DNA from: Terrabacter sp. Root85 | Lineage (GTDB): Bacteria > Actinomycetota > Actinomycetes > Actinomycetales > Dermatophilaceae | Assembly (NCBI RefSeq): GCF_001429185.1 | Contig: NZ_LMIW01000011.1 | Span: 248,001 to 312,000, forward strand | DNA: 64,000 bases | Direction of reading: 5' to 3' | Shown here: one piece after another, positions 30,070-39,544 of the stretch | Numbering within the stretch: position 1 is the stretch's first letter | Layout: each line of letters starts with the position of its first letter | Notes under the pieces: generated by a model | The model's database searches: none | Seen by the model: only the letters and a program-made list of their open reading frames with translations | What the model was told of the DNA's origin: nothing | Program-made: the position numbers and the translations under genes

Positions 30070-31329
30070 ATGACCACTGACACGACCGGACAGCAGGGGC
30101 GCACGGCATACCTCATCGTCGGCGGAGGGCTCGCCGCGGCGAAGGCCATCGAGGGGATCCGCGAGAGCGACACGGACGGTGCCATCGTCCTCGTGACGGA
30201 GGAGGACCGGCTGCCCTACGAGCGGCCGCCGCTGTCCAAGGCCGTGCTCAAGGGCGAGGACGAGATGGAGTCGGCCTTCACCCACGACCGCGACTGGTAC
30301 GCCGAGCAGGGGGTCGAGCTGCGACTCGGCAGACCCGCCACGTCTCTCGACGCCGAGCAGCACGTGCTGACGCTCGCCGACGGCGACGCGCTTTCCTACG
30401 AGCGGCTGCTCATCGCGACGGGATCGTCGGCACGCGCGCTCGACGTGCCCGGCGCGGACCTCGACGGCGTGCTCTACCTCCGTGAGATGCAGGAGTCCGA
30501 GGCGCTCAAGGCGCGCTTGACCGACGGGGCCCGCATCATCATCGTGGGCGCCGGGTGGATCGGCCTCGAGGTCGCCGCGGCGGCCCGCGACGCCAGCTGC
30601 AGCGTCACCGTCATCGAGCCCCAGGCCGCACCCCTCCTCGGCGTCATGGGCGAGCAGGTCGGGGGCTGGTTCGCGCAGCTACACCGGGGGCACGGGGTCG
30701 AGTTCCGGTTCGGCGACGGCGTCGAGCGCATCGAGGGCGAGACCGCGGTGACGGGCGTCGTCACGACGTCCGGCGACACCCTCCCGGCCGATGCCGTCGT
30801 CGTCGGGGTCGGCATCACGCCCAACACCGGGCTTGCCGAGGGCGCCGGCATCGACACCGCCAACGGCATCACGACGGACGAGGCGCTGCGCACGTCGGCC
30901 GAGGGCGTGTGGGCGGCCGGTGACGTCGCGAGCTGGCGTTCCACGGCGCTCGACACGAACGTCCGCGTCGAGCACTGGGCCAACGCCCACGACGGCGGGC
31001 TCGCGGCGGGTCGCTCGATGGCGGGCCAGGACGTCACCTACGACCCGATCCCGTTCTTCTTCTCCGACCAGTACGACATCGGCCTCGAGTACGCCGGCTA
31101 CGTCCCGCGCGGGTCCGACGCCGAGGTGCTGCTGCGCGGCGAGCCGTCGAGCAACGAGTTCATGGCGTTCTGGGTCGTGCCCGAGGGGGACGGCGTGCGC
31201 GTGCTCGCGGGCATGCATGTCAACGTCTGGGACACGATCGACGACGTCCAGCGGCTCGTGCGCGACCGCACCGTCGTCGACCGGGACCGGCTCACCGATG
31301 CCGACGTCCCCCTCGCCGACCTGACCTGA
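30070..31329 (+). CDS. FAD-dependent ferredoxin/rubredoxin reductase-like oxidoreductase
   Basis: A 419-residue pyridine-nucleotide-disulfide-type flavoprotein without redox cysteines, like rhodocoxin, putidaredoxin or BphA4-type reductases. The FAD motif is IVGGGLAAAKAIEGI near the N-terminus. YERPPLSKAVL is the reductase signature and the NAD(P) motif is IIVGAGWIGLEVAAAA at about 155-170. The second FAD segment is GVWAAGDVA. The ATG has GAAGGTG upstream and is preferred to a longer GTG start. No ferredoxin or P450 gene is adjacent, so the partner is unknown. A strong terminator follows. Confidence 0.88.
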   Translation: MTTDTTGQQGRTAYLIVGGGLAAAKAIEGIRESDTDGAIVLVTEEDRLPYERPPLSKAVLKGEDEMESAFTHDRDWYAEQGVELRLGRPATSLDAEQHVLTLADGDALSYERLLIATGSSARALDVPGADLDGVLYLREMQESEALKARLTDGARIIIVGAGWIGLEVAAAARDASCSVTVIEPQAAPLLGVMGEQVGGWFAQLHRGHGVEFRFGDGVERIEGETAVTGVVTTSGDTLPADAVVVGVGITPNTGLAEGAGIDTANGITTDEALRTSAEGVWAAGDVASWRSTALDTNVRVEHWANAHDGGLAAGRSMAGQDVTYDPIPFFFSDQYDIGLEYAGYVPRGSDAEVLLRGEPSSNEFMAFWVVPEGDGVRVLAGMHVNVWDTIDDVQRLVRDRTVVDRDRLTDADVPLADLT

Positions 31330-31362
31330 CCTGACCTGGTCTCACCCAGCTGAGCCGCCGTC

Positions 31363-31393
31363 CCGGCCCCGACGTCGCCGACGTCGGGGCCGG
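31363..31393 (+). terminator. Strong hairpin terminator
   Basis: A perfect 14-bp stem, CCGGCCCCGACGTC, with a 3-nt loop, followed by a T-rich TCCTGTTGTG tract. It ends the flavoprotein transcript. Confidence 0.8.
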
Positions 31394-31500
31394 TCCTGTT
31401 GTGTCCGTTGTGCTCACGTGCGGCTCGTGCGTCTCGTACGCTCTGACCGTGGCGGCGTGCCACGCGTTCTCGGGGCCCGCGCGATGCAGGAGTGAGGACG

Positions 31501-32703
31501 ATGGACCCCTCGAGGCAGCACGAGCACGCGTCCTCAGCGACGGTGCCGCTCGTCAGCCCGGTGGCCCAGCTCGCCTATGTCTTCTCGGAGTACTCGACGG
31601 CGACGGGCAACGCCATGTCGACGAAGATCAACGCGCAGGCGCGCGCCCACGAGTCGCTCGGTGGCCGCACCTACGTCGTCGTCAGCGACCGTCGCCGGCA
31701 CGACTACGACGACGGCACGCTCGTGCGCTACGCGTCGGCGCGCTCGACCCGGCGCGAGTGGTTCACCGACCTCGAGCGACGCGTCGATGCCGTATGCGGT
31801 GTCACCGTCGGGCGCCGACCGCTCGTCGCGCGGTTCCACCGGGAGGCGCTCGACGCCGTCCCCGCCGACGCGGAGGCTCTCGTCGTCTACAACTACGCCG
31901 GCGCCGTGACCGACCGGCTCGTCCGCCGGTTCGGCGGCAAGGTGGTGCTCCACCTCGGCAACGACGTCTTCCGCTCGTGGCGCCCCTCGGAGATCCGACG
32001 GGTCATCGCACGCACCCACGTCACCGTGGCCGTCAGCGACCACCTCGTCGCGACCATCGTCGACCGGATCGGCCACCGACCCGAGAACCTGCACGTCCTG
32101 CGCAACGGCGTCGACTCCGAGACCTTCCGGCCCGTCCCGCGCGTCCCCGGTGCGCCGGTGACGATCCTGTCCGTCGGCAACGTCATGCCGCACAAGGGGG
32201 TCCACCACCTCGTCGCCGCCGCGGAGGTGCTGGCCAGGCGCACCCGAGACTTCCGGGTCCACGTCGTCGGCTCGGCCGGGCTCCGTCCTGCCGACGGACT
32301 CTCGGCCTACGAGCTCGCGCTGCGGCGCGCTGCCGCGCCGCTCGGGGATCTCGTGCGGTTCACCCCGTTCGTCGACCGGCGCGCGCTGCCCGCCGTCTAC
32401 GGTGCGGCCGACGTCTTCGCGATGCCCGTCGAGTGGCAGGAGCCGGCCGGTCAGGTGGTCACCGAGGCGATGGCCTCGGGGCTGCCGGTGGTCTCGGCCC
32501 GCAGCGGCGGCATACCGGAGTACCTCGGGCCCGACGGCGTCTACGTCGACCCGCGCGACACCGTGCACTTCGCCGACGCGCTCCACGCGCTCGTCACGTG
32601 CCCGACCGAGCGGGTCAGCCGCGGGCAGGCCCTGCGCACGCGGGCCGAGTCCATGACGTGGGAGCGCAACGTCGCCGAGCTGATGCGCCTGCTGGCCGAC
32701 TGA
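31501..32703 (+). CDS. Glycosyltransferase family 4 protein
   Basis: A 400-residue GT-B glycosyltransferase. The acceptor half begins [18 protein letters not shown]. The donor half contains [26 protein letters not shown], the nucleotide-sugar signature [25 protein letters not shown] (E-x7-E pattern) and GIPEYL. It closely resembles the gene at 61.9 kb, with shared VVGSAGxxPxxxLSxYE, so the two are paralogues. ATG at 31501 has AGGAG and GAGG upstream. TACGCT at about 31437 is a -10 candidate. It probably adds a sugar to a cell-surface glycan although it lies outside the main locus. Confidence 0.82.
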   Translation: MDPSRQHEHASSATVPLVSPVAQLAYVFSEYSTATGNAMSTKINAQARAHESLGGRTYVVVSDRRRHDYDDGTLVRYASARSTRREWFTDLERRVDAVCGVTVGRRPLVARFHREALDAVPADAEALVVYNYAGAVTDRLVRRFGGKVVLHLGNDVFRSWRPSEIRRVIARTHVTVAVSDHLVATIVDRIGHRPENLHVLRNGVDSETFRPVPRVPGAPVTILSVGNVMPHKGVHHLVAAAEVLARRTRDFRVHVVGSAGLRPADGLSAYELALRRAAAPLGDLVRFTPFVDRRALPAVYGAADVFAMPVEWQEPAGQVVTEAMASGLPVVSARSGGIPEYLGPDGVYVDPRDTVHFADALHALVTCPTERVSRGQALRTRAESMTWERNVAELMRLLAD

Positions 32704-32737
32704 GCCGCGAGCACGCCGCGCGGGCAGGGGTGGCAGG

Positions 32738-33601
32738 ATGTCCACCGTGACGGCACAGATCCTCGACGGCAAGGCCACCCTCAAGGCGATCAAGGTCGAG
32801 CTGACCCAGCGGGTCGCTCGCCTCCGCGAGCAGGGGGTCGTGCCCGGCCTCGGCACGGTGCTCGTCGGCGACGACCCGGGCAGCCACTGGTACGTCAACG
32901 CCAAGCACAAGGACTGCGCCGAGATCGGCATCACGAGCCTGCGCCGTGACCTTCCGGCCACCGCCAGCCAGGCCGAGGTCGAGGCCGTCATCGACGAGCT
33001 CAACGCCGATCCGACATGCACCGGCTTTCTCGTCCAGCAGCCGACCGGCCTCGACGAGATGGCGCTGCTCTCGCGCGTCGACCCGAGCAAGGACGTCGAC
33101 GGCCTGCACCCGATGAACCTCGGCTGGCTCGCGCTCGGCAAGCCGGCCCCGCTCCCGTGCACGCCGATGGGCTGCATCGAGCTGCTCCGCCGTCACGACG
33201 TGCCGATCGCGGGCGCCAAGGTCGTCGTCATCGGGCGCGGCCTCACCGTGGGCCGCCCGCTCGGCCTCATCCTCACCCGCAAGAGCGAGAACGCCACCGT
33301 GACGCTCTGCCACACGGGCACCAAGGACCTCGCCGCCGAGGTGCGGCAGGCTGACATCGTCATCGCCGCGGCCGGCGTGCCCGGCATCATCACCAAGGCC
33401 ATGGTCAAGCCCGGAGCCGCGGTGCTCGACGTCGGCGTGAGTCGCGTCGACGGCAAGATCGCCGGCGACGTCGCCCTCGACGTCGCCGAGGTCGCCGGGT
33501 GGGTCAGCCCCAACCCGGGCGGCGTCGGCCCGATGACCCGGGCACTGCTGCTCACCAACATCGTCGAGGCGGCCGAGTCCTCGGTCGCGTCCGGCGCCTG
33601 A
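32738..33601 (+). CDS. folD: Bifunctional methylenetetrahydrofolate dehydrogenase/cyclohydrolase
   Basis: FolD (287 aa) interconverts 5,10-methylene- and 10-formyl-tetrahydrofolate with NADP. Signature parts are [18 protein letters not shown] (catalytic Lys region), [41 protein letters not shown] and the C-terminal [14 protein letters not shown]. Usual FolD length is about 285. ATG at 32738 follows AGGGGTGGCAGG; GTG four codons later is an alternative. The DUF3017 gene follows after 9 nt, a pairing common in actinobacteria. Confidence 0.96.
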   Translation: MSTVTAQILDGKATLKAIKVELTQRVARLREQGVVPGLGTVLVGDDPGSHWYVNAKHKDCAEIGITSLRRDLPATASQAEVEAVIDELNADPTCTGFLVQQPTGLDEMALLSRVDPSKDVDGLHPMNLGWLALGKPAPLPCTPMGCIELLRRHDVPIAGAKVVVIGRGLTVGRPLGLILTRKSENATVTLCHTGTKDLAAEVRQADIVIAAAGVPGIITKAMVKPGAAVLDVGVSRVDGKIAGDVALDVAEVAGWVSPNPGGVGPMTRALLLTNIVEAAESSVASGA

Positions 33602-33610
33602 GCGGCCCCG

Positions 33611-33931
33611 ATGCAGTGGCGGGGTAGTGGCTTCGTCGTCCTCGGCTGGTGGTACCTCGTCGCCGGCCTGGCCGCCGTCGGTGTCCTCGTCATCGCCTTC
33701 CTCGACGTCCGGTGGGGCGGACGCATCATGGCCGGGGCGTTCTTCCTCGGCGCGCTGATCCGGCTCGTGGCCCGACCCTCGCGCAAGGCGGGTGGGCTCA
33801 ACGTCCGCTCCCGCACCCTCGACGTCGTCATCCTGCTGACGCTGGGCATCGGGGTGATCATCGCGTCGGCCACCGTCAACGTCCGCGCCGACGTGCCCGA
33901 CCGCACCTCCGTCGGCCGCACCGCGCGCTGA
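33611..33931 (+). CDS. DUF3017 membrane protein
   Basis: A 106-residue protein with three membrane segments (about residues 9-28, 36-52 and 68-88), the DUF3017 layout. It regularly follows folD in actinobacteria and its function is unknown. It is probably cotranscribed with folD. The only start candidate with conserved context is ATG at 33611. Confidence 0.8.
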   Translation: MQWRGSGFVVLGWWYLVAGLAAVGVLVIAFLDVRWGGRIMAGAFFLGALIRLVARPSRKAGGLNVRSRTLDVVILLTLGIGVIIASATVNVRADVPDRTSVGRTAR

Positions 33932-33941
33932 CCGGGCGACC

Positions 33942-34874
33942 GTGCCGAGCCCTGCGCCCCCGGCGTTCGAGCACTACCTCCTGACCCGCTTCAGCGCGGT
34001 CTTCTCGGCCGACGTCCCGGCGCAGGAGGAGTGGCTGCGCTACCGCCTCGGCTTCTTCGTCGACGCCTGCTGGTCCTCGGTGCGCAGCCAGCAGGGCGCG
34101 GACTTCACCTGGCTCGTCCTCTTCGACGACCGCTGCAGCGACGACTTCCGCGCTGACGTCGAGGCTCTCGCCGAGGGCACGTTCACCCCGGTCTGGAGCC
34201 ACGAGCGGTGGACGCCGTCGATCTTCGGGCGCGCGATCGCCGAGCGCAGCCCGGCGGACAACGCTTCGCCCTGGCTCCTGACGACCCGCCTCGACAGCGA
34301 CGACGCCATCGCGCGCGACTTCATGGCGGCCGCGCAGGGCGAGTTCGCACCGATGGACGGCCTCTTCGTCGACTTCCCGCGCGGCATCCAGATCGACCGG
34401 AGCGGCGCCACCTACCTCTACGACCAGCTCTCGAGCCCGTTCCTCACGCTCGTCGAGCGCCGCCGCGCCGAGACGACGCCGCGCACCGTGTATGCCGCCC
34501 GGCACGCCCGCGCACGCGAGTGGGGTCCTCTCCGGGAGGTGAGTGCGCCGCCGATGTGGGTGCAGGTCATCCACGGCACCAACCTGCTCAACATGACGGT
34601 GGGCGCCCGGATCTCACCCCGCGTCGTCAACGAGCGATTCGACCTCGAGCTCGTCTACGAACGGGACGTGCCGACGTGGGACCTGTTGCGCCAGAAGGCA
34701 GTCCACCGGGTCCGGCTCGTTCGCCTGTGGGTGCGCCACCCCGGCGAGCTGACGAAGCTCGTCGAGGCGAAGTACTGGCGGCTGCGCGGCACGCACGTGC
34801 GGCCGCAGGGCATGTCGCCCTCGCTGACCGAGGCCGTCAAGGCGAGAGCCGCCCGGCTGGGCTGGCGTCGCTGA
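33942..34874 (+). CDS. Putative rhamnosyltransferase (Rhamno_transf-like family)
   Basis: A 310-residue protein of the family annotated as putative rhamnosyl transferase. Typical features are HYLLTRFSAVF at the N-terminus, WLRYRLGFFVDACWSSVRSQ, WLVLFDDRC, LTTRLDSDDAI (the DSDD metal/donor motif) and QVIHGTNLLNM. The GTG start lies 10 nt after the DUF3017 stop. Actual sugar specificity is unproven. With the rgpF-like gene and rml genes elsewhere in the window, a rhamnose-containing wall polymer is plausible. A strong bidirectional terminator follows. Confidence 0.7.
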   Translation: MPSPAPPAFEHYLLTRFSAVFSADVPAQEEWLRYRLGFFVDACWSSVRSQQGADFTWLVLFDDRCSDDFRADVEALAEGTFTPVWSHERWTPSIFGRAIAERSPADNASPWLLTTRLDSDDAIARDFMAAAQGEFAPMDGLFVDFPRGIQIDRSGATYLYDQLSSPFLTLVERRRAETTPRTVYAARHARAREWGPLREVSAPPMWVQVIHGTNLLNMTVGARISPRVVNERFDLELVYERDVPTWDLLRQKAVHRVRLVRLWVRHPGELTKLVEAKYWRLRGTHVRPQGMSPSLTEAVKARAARLGWRR

Positions 34875-34893
34875 CCCGGACACACGGCATACG

Positions 34894-34933
34894 CGAAGGG
34901 CGCCGCCCACCTCGTGGTGGACGGCGCCCTTCG
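34894..34933. terminator. Strong bidirectional terminator
   Basis: An 18-bp stem with one mismatch (CGAAGGGCGCCG core) and TCGT tetraloop, between the convergent glycosyltransferase and mdh genes. A CGGCATAC word abuts its left edge. Confidence 0.85.
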
Positions 34934-34948
34934 GCGTGAGCGGTCGGC

Positions 34949-35938
34949 TCAGATGAGGCCGAGACCCTTGACGGCGTCGCGCTCCTCGGCGAGCTCGGCG
35001 ACCGAGGCGTCGATCTTGCCGCGCGAGAAGTCGTCGATGTCCAGGCCCTGGACGATGCTCCACGCGCCGTCCTTGACGGTGACGGGGAAGGAGGAGATGA
35101 GCCCCTCCTGCACGCCGTAGGAGCCGTCGGAGTGCACGGCCATCGAGACCCAGTCGCCGTCGGGCGTGCCCTGCACCCACGTGCGGGCGTGGTCGATGGT
35201 CGCGGAGGCGGCCGATGCGGCCGAGCTGGCGCCGCGCGCCTCGATGATCGCCGCGCCGCGCTTGGCGACGGTCGGGATGAACGTGCCGGCCAGCCAGTCC
35301 TGGTCGCCGACGGCCTCGGCGGCGTTGCGGCCACCGACCTCGGCGTGGAAGAGGTCGGGGTACTGGGTCGCGGAGTGGTTGCCCCAGATCGTCATCTTCT
35401 TGATCTCGGTGACCGGCACGCCGAGCTTGGCGGCGAGCTGGCTGATCGCGCGGTTGTGGTCGAGGCGCGTCAGGGCCGAGAAGCGCTCGGTCGGGATGTC
35501 GGGGGCGTTGCTCATGGCGATGAGCGCGTTGGTGTTGGCCGGGTTGCCGGTCACCGTGATGCGGATGTCGTCGGCTGCGACCTCGTTCAGGGCCTTGCCC
35601 TGCGGGGCGAAGATGCCGCCGTTGGCCTCGAGGAGGTCACCGCGCTCCATGCCCGGGCCGCGGGGGCGCGCGCCGACGAGGAGGGCGTGGTTGACGCCGT
35701 CGAAGACCTTCGTCGCGTCGTCGCCGATCTGGACGCCGGCGAGGGTCGGGAAGGCGCAGTCGTCGAGCTCCATGACGACACCCTCGAGCGCCTTGAGCGC
35801 GGGGGTGATCTCGAGCAGGCGCAGCTCCACCGGGGCGTCGGGCCCGAGCAGGGCACCGCTCGCGATGCGGAACAGGAGGCTGTAGCCGATCTGGCCGGCG
35901 GCGCCGGTGACGGCGACCTTGACGGGGGTAGTGCTCAC
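34949..35938 (-). CDS. mdh: Malate dehydrogenase
   Basis: NAD-dependent malate dehydrogenase of the TCA cycle, 329 aa, the standard actinobacterial length. It has [19 protein letters not shown] (NAD fold), [18 protein letters not shown] (substrate Arg loop), [22 protein letters not shown] and the catalytic His in [15 protein letters not shown] at 35938 is preferred because AAGGG lies 8 nt upstream; a GTG five codons earlier also fits the frame. It is monocistronic, with a terminator downstream. Confidence 0.95.
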   Translation of the reverse strand: MSTTPVKVAVTGAAGQIGYSLLFRIASGALLGPDAPVELRLLEITPALKALEGVVMELDDCAFPTLAGVQIGDDATKVFDGVNHALLVGARPRGPGMERGDLLEANGGIFAPQGKALNEVAADDIRITVTGNPANTNALIAMSNAPDIPTERFSALTRLDHNRAISQLAAKLGVPVTEIKKMTIWGNHSATQYPDLFHAEVGGRNAAEAVGDQDWLAGTFIPTVAKRGAAIIEARGASSAASAASATIDHARTWVQGTPDGDWVSMAVHSDGSYGVQEGLISSFPVTVKDGAWSIVQGLDIDDFSRGKIDASVAELAEERDAVKGLGLI

Positions 35939-36116
35939 AGGTAGGCCCTTCACATCGGTGTGGCGCTGGACGTTCCGACGCTATCAGTGGCCACCTGCTC
36001 GTCCGGACGGGCGCCCGTGCTCAGCGCGGGCCCGCCGCATGCGTACGCAACGGGCGTGACGACGATCACGCGGGCCCGGTGAGCGCTGCCCACGGCTCAC
36101 CCGAGGGCGTATGCCG

Positions 36117-37150
36117 TCACGCCGGGTCGGTGCCCGGGGCGCGGTCGCGGTTGTGGCGGGCCTTCGCTGCCTTGTCGGCTTCCTCTGCCTTGGCCGCCAG
36201 GGTCGCGTCGCGGTACCACTGGGGCAGCGGATCGGCGCGGACCGCTCGGGGCGCCATCACGGTGCCGTCGCAGTCGTACTGTCGGCGACCCAGCAGCTCG
36301 GGCAGCACGGTCATCGCGCGCTCGAGGGCGTGGGCGAGCGTGCCGTCCTTCGGGGTGGGCTCGCGGACGAAGCCGAGGGTGTCCTGGCGCAGCAGCGGAC
36401 GGATCGCGTCGAGGCGGGTCCAGAACATCGTCCCGGCGAAGAAGCCGAGCTCCCTCGGGTCGTCGAGCCGGGACAACGCCTCGGGCGTCACAGCCGGCTC
36501 GACGAGGCGGCGGACGGTGTCGGCGTTGCCGGCCCAGTAGGTGGAGAGGGCGAAGTAGCTGCCTCGGGGGCCGATGACCCCGGTGTGGAGCAGTGCAGCA
36601 CCTCGACGAGCTCCGCCAGGGCCGCCGGGTCGGTGGGGACGAGCTGCTCGACCATCTGGTCGCGCCAGACGTCGCCGGCGCCGAAGTGGAGCGACTTCTT
36701 GGCGTGGATCTTGAGGGCTGCGACGTAGCCGCGGTCGGCGAGGTGCTCGGCCACCACGAGGAAGGGCAGGACGTCGCGGCCCCGGTTGGGCACGGTGACG
36801 CACCGTGTGCCGGGCAGGGCTGCCTCGATCTCGGGCGCGAGGTGGGAGTGCTGTCGGGGGAGCGTGACGTAGAGGTCGACTCCCGCGTGGGCGAGGCGCT
36901 CGAGTGACGGCACGAGGGCGGGCCACACATCGGCGTAGTAGAGGTGCAGGACGGCAGCCGTGTCGCCGGTCCGGGGTCGGCCGCGAGGGCCGCGACGGTC
37001 GAGGCGGTCGAGGCGGTCGAGGCGGTCGAGGTGACGACGGGCGGCGCGCACCGCCAGCACGTCCCGCAGGTCGGTGCGCTGTTCGCGGAGGCGAGCGCGC
37101 ACCGGACGCAGGCGTCGACGGATCCGACGGCCGAGAGTGGGGCGGGGCAT
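36117..37150 (-). pseudogene. RgpF-like rhamnan synthesis protein gene with a frameshift
   Basis: The first part of the protein (VLHLYYADVWPALVPSLERL, VTVPNRGRDVLPFLVV, ALKIHAKKSLHFG) matches the RgpF/rhamnan-synthesis-F family. Homology then continues in a different frame (TGVIGPRGSYFALSTYW, LGFFAGTMFWTR). The switch falls within 36591-36600, where reading CTG-CA-CTG needs one extra base. Either the gene is broken or the sequence has a one-base error. ATG at 37150 has AGGAG upstream. It is the third gene of the satD transcript, 40 nt after the DUF3307-like gene. A 9-nt minisatellite encodes LDRLDRLDRLDR near its N-terminus. Confidence 0.75.
36997..37032 (-). repeat. 9-nt tandem repeat in the rgpF-like gene
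   Basis: About four copies of GAGGCGGTC, coding Leu-Asp-Arg triplets. Copy-number change would keep the frame. Confidence 0.7.
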
Positions 37151-37190
37151 GTCTCTCCTGCGCAGGCGTGTGGGAGGGCGGGGGGACGGC

Positions 37191-38033
37191 TCAGACGGTG
37201 AGGGCGAGCGACCCGAGGGCGATGAGCCAGCTGACGAAACTGCCGACGAGGAAGTACTCGGTGACGTCGTCGATGCCGGCGGGGCCGCCCGGGTAGGAGC
37301 CCGTCCCGGTGGGGTCGCCGCTCGCCGAGCGGGCGGCGGCCTGTATCTCGGGGAAACGGAGCAGTCCCTTGGCGGCGATGACGAGGCCGGCAGCGCCGAA
37401 CTCGCCGGCCACGCCGAGGCCGAGGATGACGAGGCGCTCCATGGGCCCGAGCAGGCGCCCGCCCTTGAGGCGGTCGGCGGGCTGGCCGCTGGTCGGCGGA
37501 GCAGCACGCCCCGTGAGGGAGGCGGCGGCCGCGGCGGCTGCGTTGGCGTTGGTGACGTCGGACGGGCGCAGGGCCCCGATGGTGAGCAGGACGAGGCGCA
37601 CGATGACGTTGGCCGTCGCGACGTTGAAGAGGACGAGCCCGGTGAGGAGCAGGACCCGCCCGACAGGGAGCGGACCGGTGCCCGGGAGGTCGGCCCAGCC
37701 GAGCCACGTCGCGAGCGCGCCGCCCGCCGGCGACGCTGCCCCGGAGAAGGCGAGGAGACCGACGACGAGGGCCGCGAAGACGGCCAGCGGCGCGAGAGCG
37801 CCCCGACCCGTCATCTGGGTGCGACGCGACAGCTCGGCCCATCCGGCCCCGGCGACGGCGGCGAGGGCGAGAGCGAGCAGGTCAGCCCAACCGTGCATCC
37901 CGGCCACGAGCGCGAGGCCGAGGATGACGACCGGGGCGGCCACGTGCCCGACGGCCCGGCCGGGTCGCCACGACGTCGACCGGACGATGTCGCCGACGCC
38001 GATGCCGGCGAGGACGATCGACAGCCACGTCAC
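37191..38033 (-). CDS. DUF3307-like membrane protein paired with SatD
   Basis: A 280-residue membrane protein with about seven hydrophobic segments. The C-terminal part (PMERLVILGLGVAGEFGAAG, LVIAAKGLLRFPEIQ and EYFLVGSFVSWLIAL) matches DUF3307 proteins, which regularly sit next to satD genes. Their function is unknown. The start overlaps the satD stop as ATGA, so the two are translationally coupled. Confidence 0.7.
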   Translation of the reverse strand: MTWLSIVLAGIGVGDIVRSTSWRPGRAVGHVAAPVVILGLALVAGMHGWADLLALALAAVAGAGWAELSRRTQMTGRGALAPLAVFAALVVGLLAFSGAASPAGGALATWLGWADLPGTGPLPVGRVLLLTGLVLFNVATANVIVRLVLLTIGALRPSDVTNANAAAAAAASLTGRAAPPTSGQPADRLKGGRLLGPMERLVILGLGVAGEFGAAGLVIAAKGLLRFPEIQAAARSASGDPTGTGSYPGGPAGIDDVTEYFLVGSFVSWLIALGSLALTV

Positions 38034-38680
38034 GGCAGGTCGCCGAGCGTCATCATCGCCTCGAGCGCGACCCCGATGCCGTCACGGCGCACGCGCTGCG
38101 AGACCGCGGACGGGCTGATGCCGACCCGGTCGGCGACGTCGTGCTGCGCGTGGCCGTGCATGAGTCCTCCGAGGATCTCGCGTGAGGTGGTCGACATGGA
38201 GCCAACCATGAAGTCCAGACAGTCGAGCGCAGCCCGCACCGCTGCGACGGTGGCCGGAGCCTCGTCGGGGGCGACGTAGGCCGTCCGGGAGGTGCGCGTC
38301 TGCGCGCGCTGCGCCCGGTCCTCCGCCACGGTGATGGCCTCGCGGGCGGCCCAGTAGGCGGGCCCGTCGTGGATGCCGCGCACCGGGTCGAGGGTCGTGA
38401 CGGCGCCGCGGCCGAGGCCGAAGCGGACGTCCGCCCGGGGGAAGAGCTCGGTGCGGACGACGAAGCTGGCCCGCAGCGCCGCTCCCAGGGTGGGGTAGAC
38501 GCCTTGGAACTCGTCACCGACGGTGATGACGGCCGGGTCGTCGATCGGCACCTCGGCGTTGGCCCGGGCGACGGCGGCCTCGAAGGCGTTGTGGAGGGCC
38601 TGGCGCTCGCGGTGGGTGCGGGACTCGACGATGTCGCCGATGAGCGCCACCGGTGAAGGTTCGACCTTCAGATTTGACAT
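38030..38680 (-). CDS. satD: SatD family protein with C-terminal helix-turn-helix
   Basis: A 216-residue SatD-family protein. The N-terminus VALIGDIVESRTHRERQALH and TVGDEFQGVYPTL, VRFGLGRG and DGPAYWAAREAI are family features. Residues about 165-210 form a sigma-4-like helix-turn-helix (AQHDVADRVGISPSAVSQRVRRDG), which suggests DNA binding. The ATG is 6 nt after TATGAT, a leaderless promoter embedded in a perfect 17-bp palindrome, and a second similar palindrome lies inside the first codons. Autoregulation is the simplest reading. Its biochemical role is not established. Confidence 0.82.
   Translation of the reverse strand: MSNLKVEPSPVALIGDIVESRTHRERQALHNAFEAAVARANAEVPIDDPAVITVGDEFQGVYPTLGAALRASFVVRTELFPRADVRFGLGRGAVTTLDPVRGIHDGPAYWAAREAITVAEDRAQRAQTRTSRTAYVAPDEAPATVAAVRAALDCLDFMVGSMSTTSREILGGLMHGHAQHDVADRVGISPSAVSQRVRRDGIGVALEAMMTLGDLP
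38654..38670. promoter_or_regulatory. satD operator 1 (TGAAGGT-TCG-ACCTTCA)
   Basis: A perfect 7-3-7 palindrome inside codons 4-9 of satD. It differs from operator 2 by one base per arm, with centres 28 nt apart. Confidence 0.7.
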
Positions 38681-38681
38681 G

Positions 38682-38698
38682 TGAAGATCATATCTTCA
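38682..38698. promoter_or_regulatory. satD operator 2 (TGAAGAT-CAT-ATCTTCA) over the -10 box
   Basis: A perfect 7-3-7 palindrome that contains the minus-strand -10 TATGAT (38692-38687). Binding here would block the promoter. It lies between the aquaporin stop and the satD start. Confidence 0.72.
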
Positions 38699-38701
38699 TA
38701 T

Positions 38702-39544
38702 TCAGGAGATAGAGCGCTGACCTTCATCCGAGTCGACGTCGAGGACGGGTCGGCCCTCGTCGTCGACCGCGGCGTTCTCGACCATGTCGGTCGAGCCGCT
38801 GATGTCCATGTCGTCGCGGCGCTCGCCGGTGATCCAGGCGAAGGTGCTGCCGGCGATGAGGCCACCGACGATCGGCGCCACCCAGAACGCCCACAGCTGC
38901 CCCGGGGCGCCGTTGCCGTTGAAGAAGGCGACGGCGGTCGAGCGGGCCGGGTTGATCGAGGCGTTGCTGATCGGGATGGCGACGAGGTGCGCGAGGAGCA
39001 GACCGAAGCCGATGGCGAGCGGGGCGAAGCCCCTGGGGGCGTCGTCCTTCGTCGCGCCGAGGACGATGTAGACGAAGAAGGCGGTGACGAGGGCCTCGAC
39101 GATGAGCACCCCACCGAGCGCGAACCCGCCGGGGGAGTGGATGCCGAAGCCGTTGGCCGCGAGGTTGCCGGTGACGGGACGTCCCGTCGAGGAGAGCAGC
39201 CCGGCAAGGGCGCCGCCGGCGAGCAGGCCGCCGACGAGCTGGGCGCCGACGTAGGCCGGCACCTCGCGCCACTCGAAACGCTTCGCGACGGCGATGCCGA
39301 TCGTGACCGCGGGGTTGAAGTGCGCCCCGGAGACGTGCCCCACGGCATACGCCATGGTCGTCACGGCGAGCCCGAAGGCGATGGCGACGCCGAGGTGGCC
39401 GATGCCGTAGTCGATGACCTGCCCGTCGAGGGTCCGGGCGACGAACTTCGCGTCGAAGATGGCCGAGCCGCAGCCGATGAAGACGAGCCAGAAGGTCCCG
39501 AGCGCCTCGACGGCGAGGCGTGAACTCATCTTGGGGGTGTACAT
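38702..39544 (-). CDS. aqpZ: Aquaporin (MIP family)
   Basis: A 280-residue major intrinsic protein with six membrane helices and both pore motifs, SGAHFNPAVT and NASINPARS. The Arg after the second NPA and the overall length suit an AqpZ-type water channel, though glycerol permeability cannot be excluded. The C-terminal 45 residues are acidic and cytosolic. ATG at 39544 has GGAGGAG upstream. satD starts 22 nt after its stop but has its own promoter. Confidence 0.9.
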   Translation of the reverse strand: MYTPKMSSRLAVEALGTFWLVFIGCGSAIFDAKFVARTLDGQVIDYGIGHLGVAIAFGLAVTTMAYAVGHVSGAHFNPAVTIGIAVAKRFEWREVPAYVGAQLVGGLLAGGALAGLLSSTGRPVTGNLAANGFGIHSPGGFALGGVLIVEALVTAFFVYIVLGATKDDAPRGFAPLAIGFGLLLAHLVAIPISNASINPARSTAVAFFNGNGAPGQLWAFWVAPIVGGLIAGSTFAWITGERRDDMDISGSTDMVENAAVDDEGRPVLDVDSDEGQRSIS

